Assembly: GCA_014925825.1 (NCBI GenBank)
Contig: JACGCK010000135.1
Span: 58,568-122,567 of the forward strand
Reading direction: 5' to 3'
Source of the DNA: Pholiota molesta
Taxonomy: Eukaryota > Basidiomycota > Agaricomycetes > Agaricales > Strophariaceae
DNA length: 64,000 bases
This document shows, one piece after another, positions 63,707 to 64,000 of this stretch; the stretch's first letter is position 1; each line of letters opens with the position of its first letter. Under the pieces are notes generated by a model. It ran no database searches. It was not told where the DNA came from and was given only the letters and a program-made list of their open reading frames with translations. Both the position numbers and the translations under genes were made by a program.

Positions 63707-64000
63707 ACCAAGGAAAGCCTCTCTCGACACCTGCCATTTCATCAAGCTTTACTCATCCGCTTCCTGTTGACAATGCTCTCGCTCCCAAAATCTCTCACAT
63801 GCCCGACCGAAAATTGGCTGTCAACAGCCTCGACACCACCGTTCTGCCAGTCCAGACCATCGAAGACATGATCAAAACGTTCCCAAATATTCCATCCACT
63901 CTGCTCTGAATCCTCAAGGCCACATCGAACGTTCTCACAACGTTGTTGACGGCTCTACCAAGCTGGTCTTCAAAAGGTGACATCTTTGATGAGAAGCACT

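Overview
The window is nuclear DNA of a filamentous basidiomycete, almost certainly an Agaricomycete. It has many short introns of about 50 to 60 nt with GT..AG borders, class I hydrophobins, FunK1-type protein kinases, an adenylate-forming reductase and several small protein families typical of mushroom-forming fungi. There are no bacterial features, and I saw no tRNA, rRNA or CRISPR array. Exon coordinates below were assembled by eye from reading frame, splice borders and family similarity, so single borders may be off by a few bases.

Left part (1-20 kb): two class I hydrophobin genes (280-919 and 5336-6159) flank a complete beta-tubulin gene (1984-3894). Then come a 60-residue, probably lipid-anchored protein (7089-7428), the pyrimidine enzyme URA2/CAD (7906-15093, 2224 aa), a Rab18-like GTPase (15738-16716) and, on the minus strand, O-acetylhomoserine sulfhydrylase (17211-19377).

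Middle (20-36 kb): the accessory core. Four tandem minus-strand FunK1 kinase genes (A 21726-24167, B 25003-27426, C 28656-30724, D 31469-34141) repeat with a period near 3.3 kb. They are bracketed by a truncated SEP-domain paralogue of p47/Shp1 on the left (20099-21140) and the intact SEP+UBX p47/Shp1 gene on the right (34506-36043), with another scrap of the p47 gene between copies A and B. Copy C is a visible mosaic of A-, D- and B-like sequence. This looks like recurrent duplication and gene conversion of a divergent kinase/p47 gene pair.

Right part (36-64 kb): an F-box/LRR-like protein (36444-38403), an acidic unknown protein (38935-39971), an A-T-R adenylate-forming reductase on the minus strand (40414-44252) with a one-base frameshift before its carrier domain, a 2.7-kb gene-poor stretch, a 1468-aa coiled-coil/low-complexity protein (46953-51509), SUMO (52003-52647), a secreted M28 aminopeptidase on the minus strand (53810-55320) with a decayed copy of its 3' end nearby, two small Agaricomycete families (56759-57322; GNAT acetyltransferase 57833-58808), the GPI-anchor ethanolamine-phosphate transferase GPI13/PIG-O (59000-61845) with three single-base frame breaks in its last third, and the start of an unknown gene that may run off the window (62574 onward).

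Most genes are unrelated housekeeping functions without operon logic. The exceptions are the kinase/p47 array and the hydrophobin pair, which are products of local duplication.
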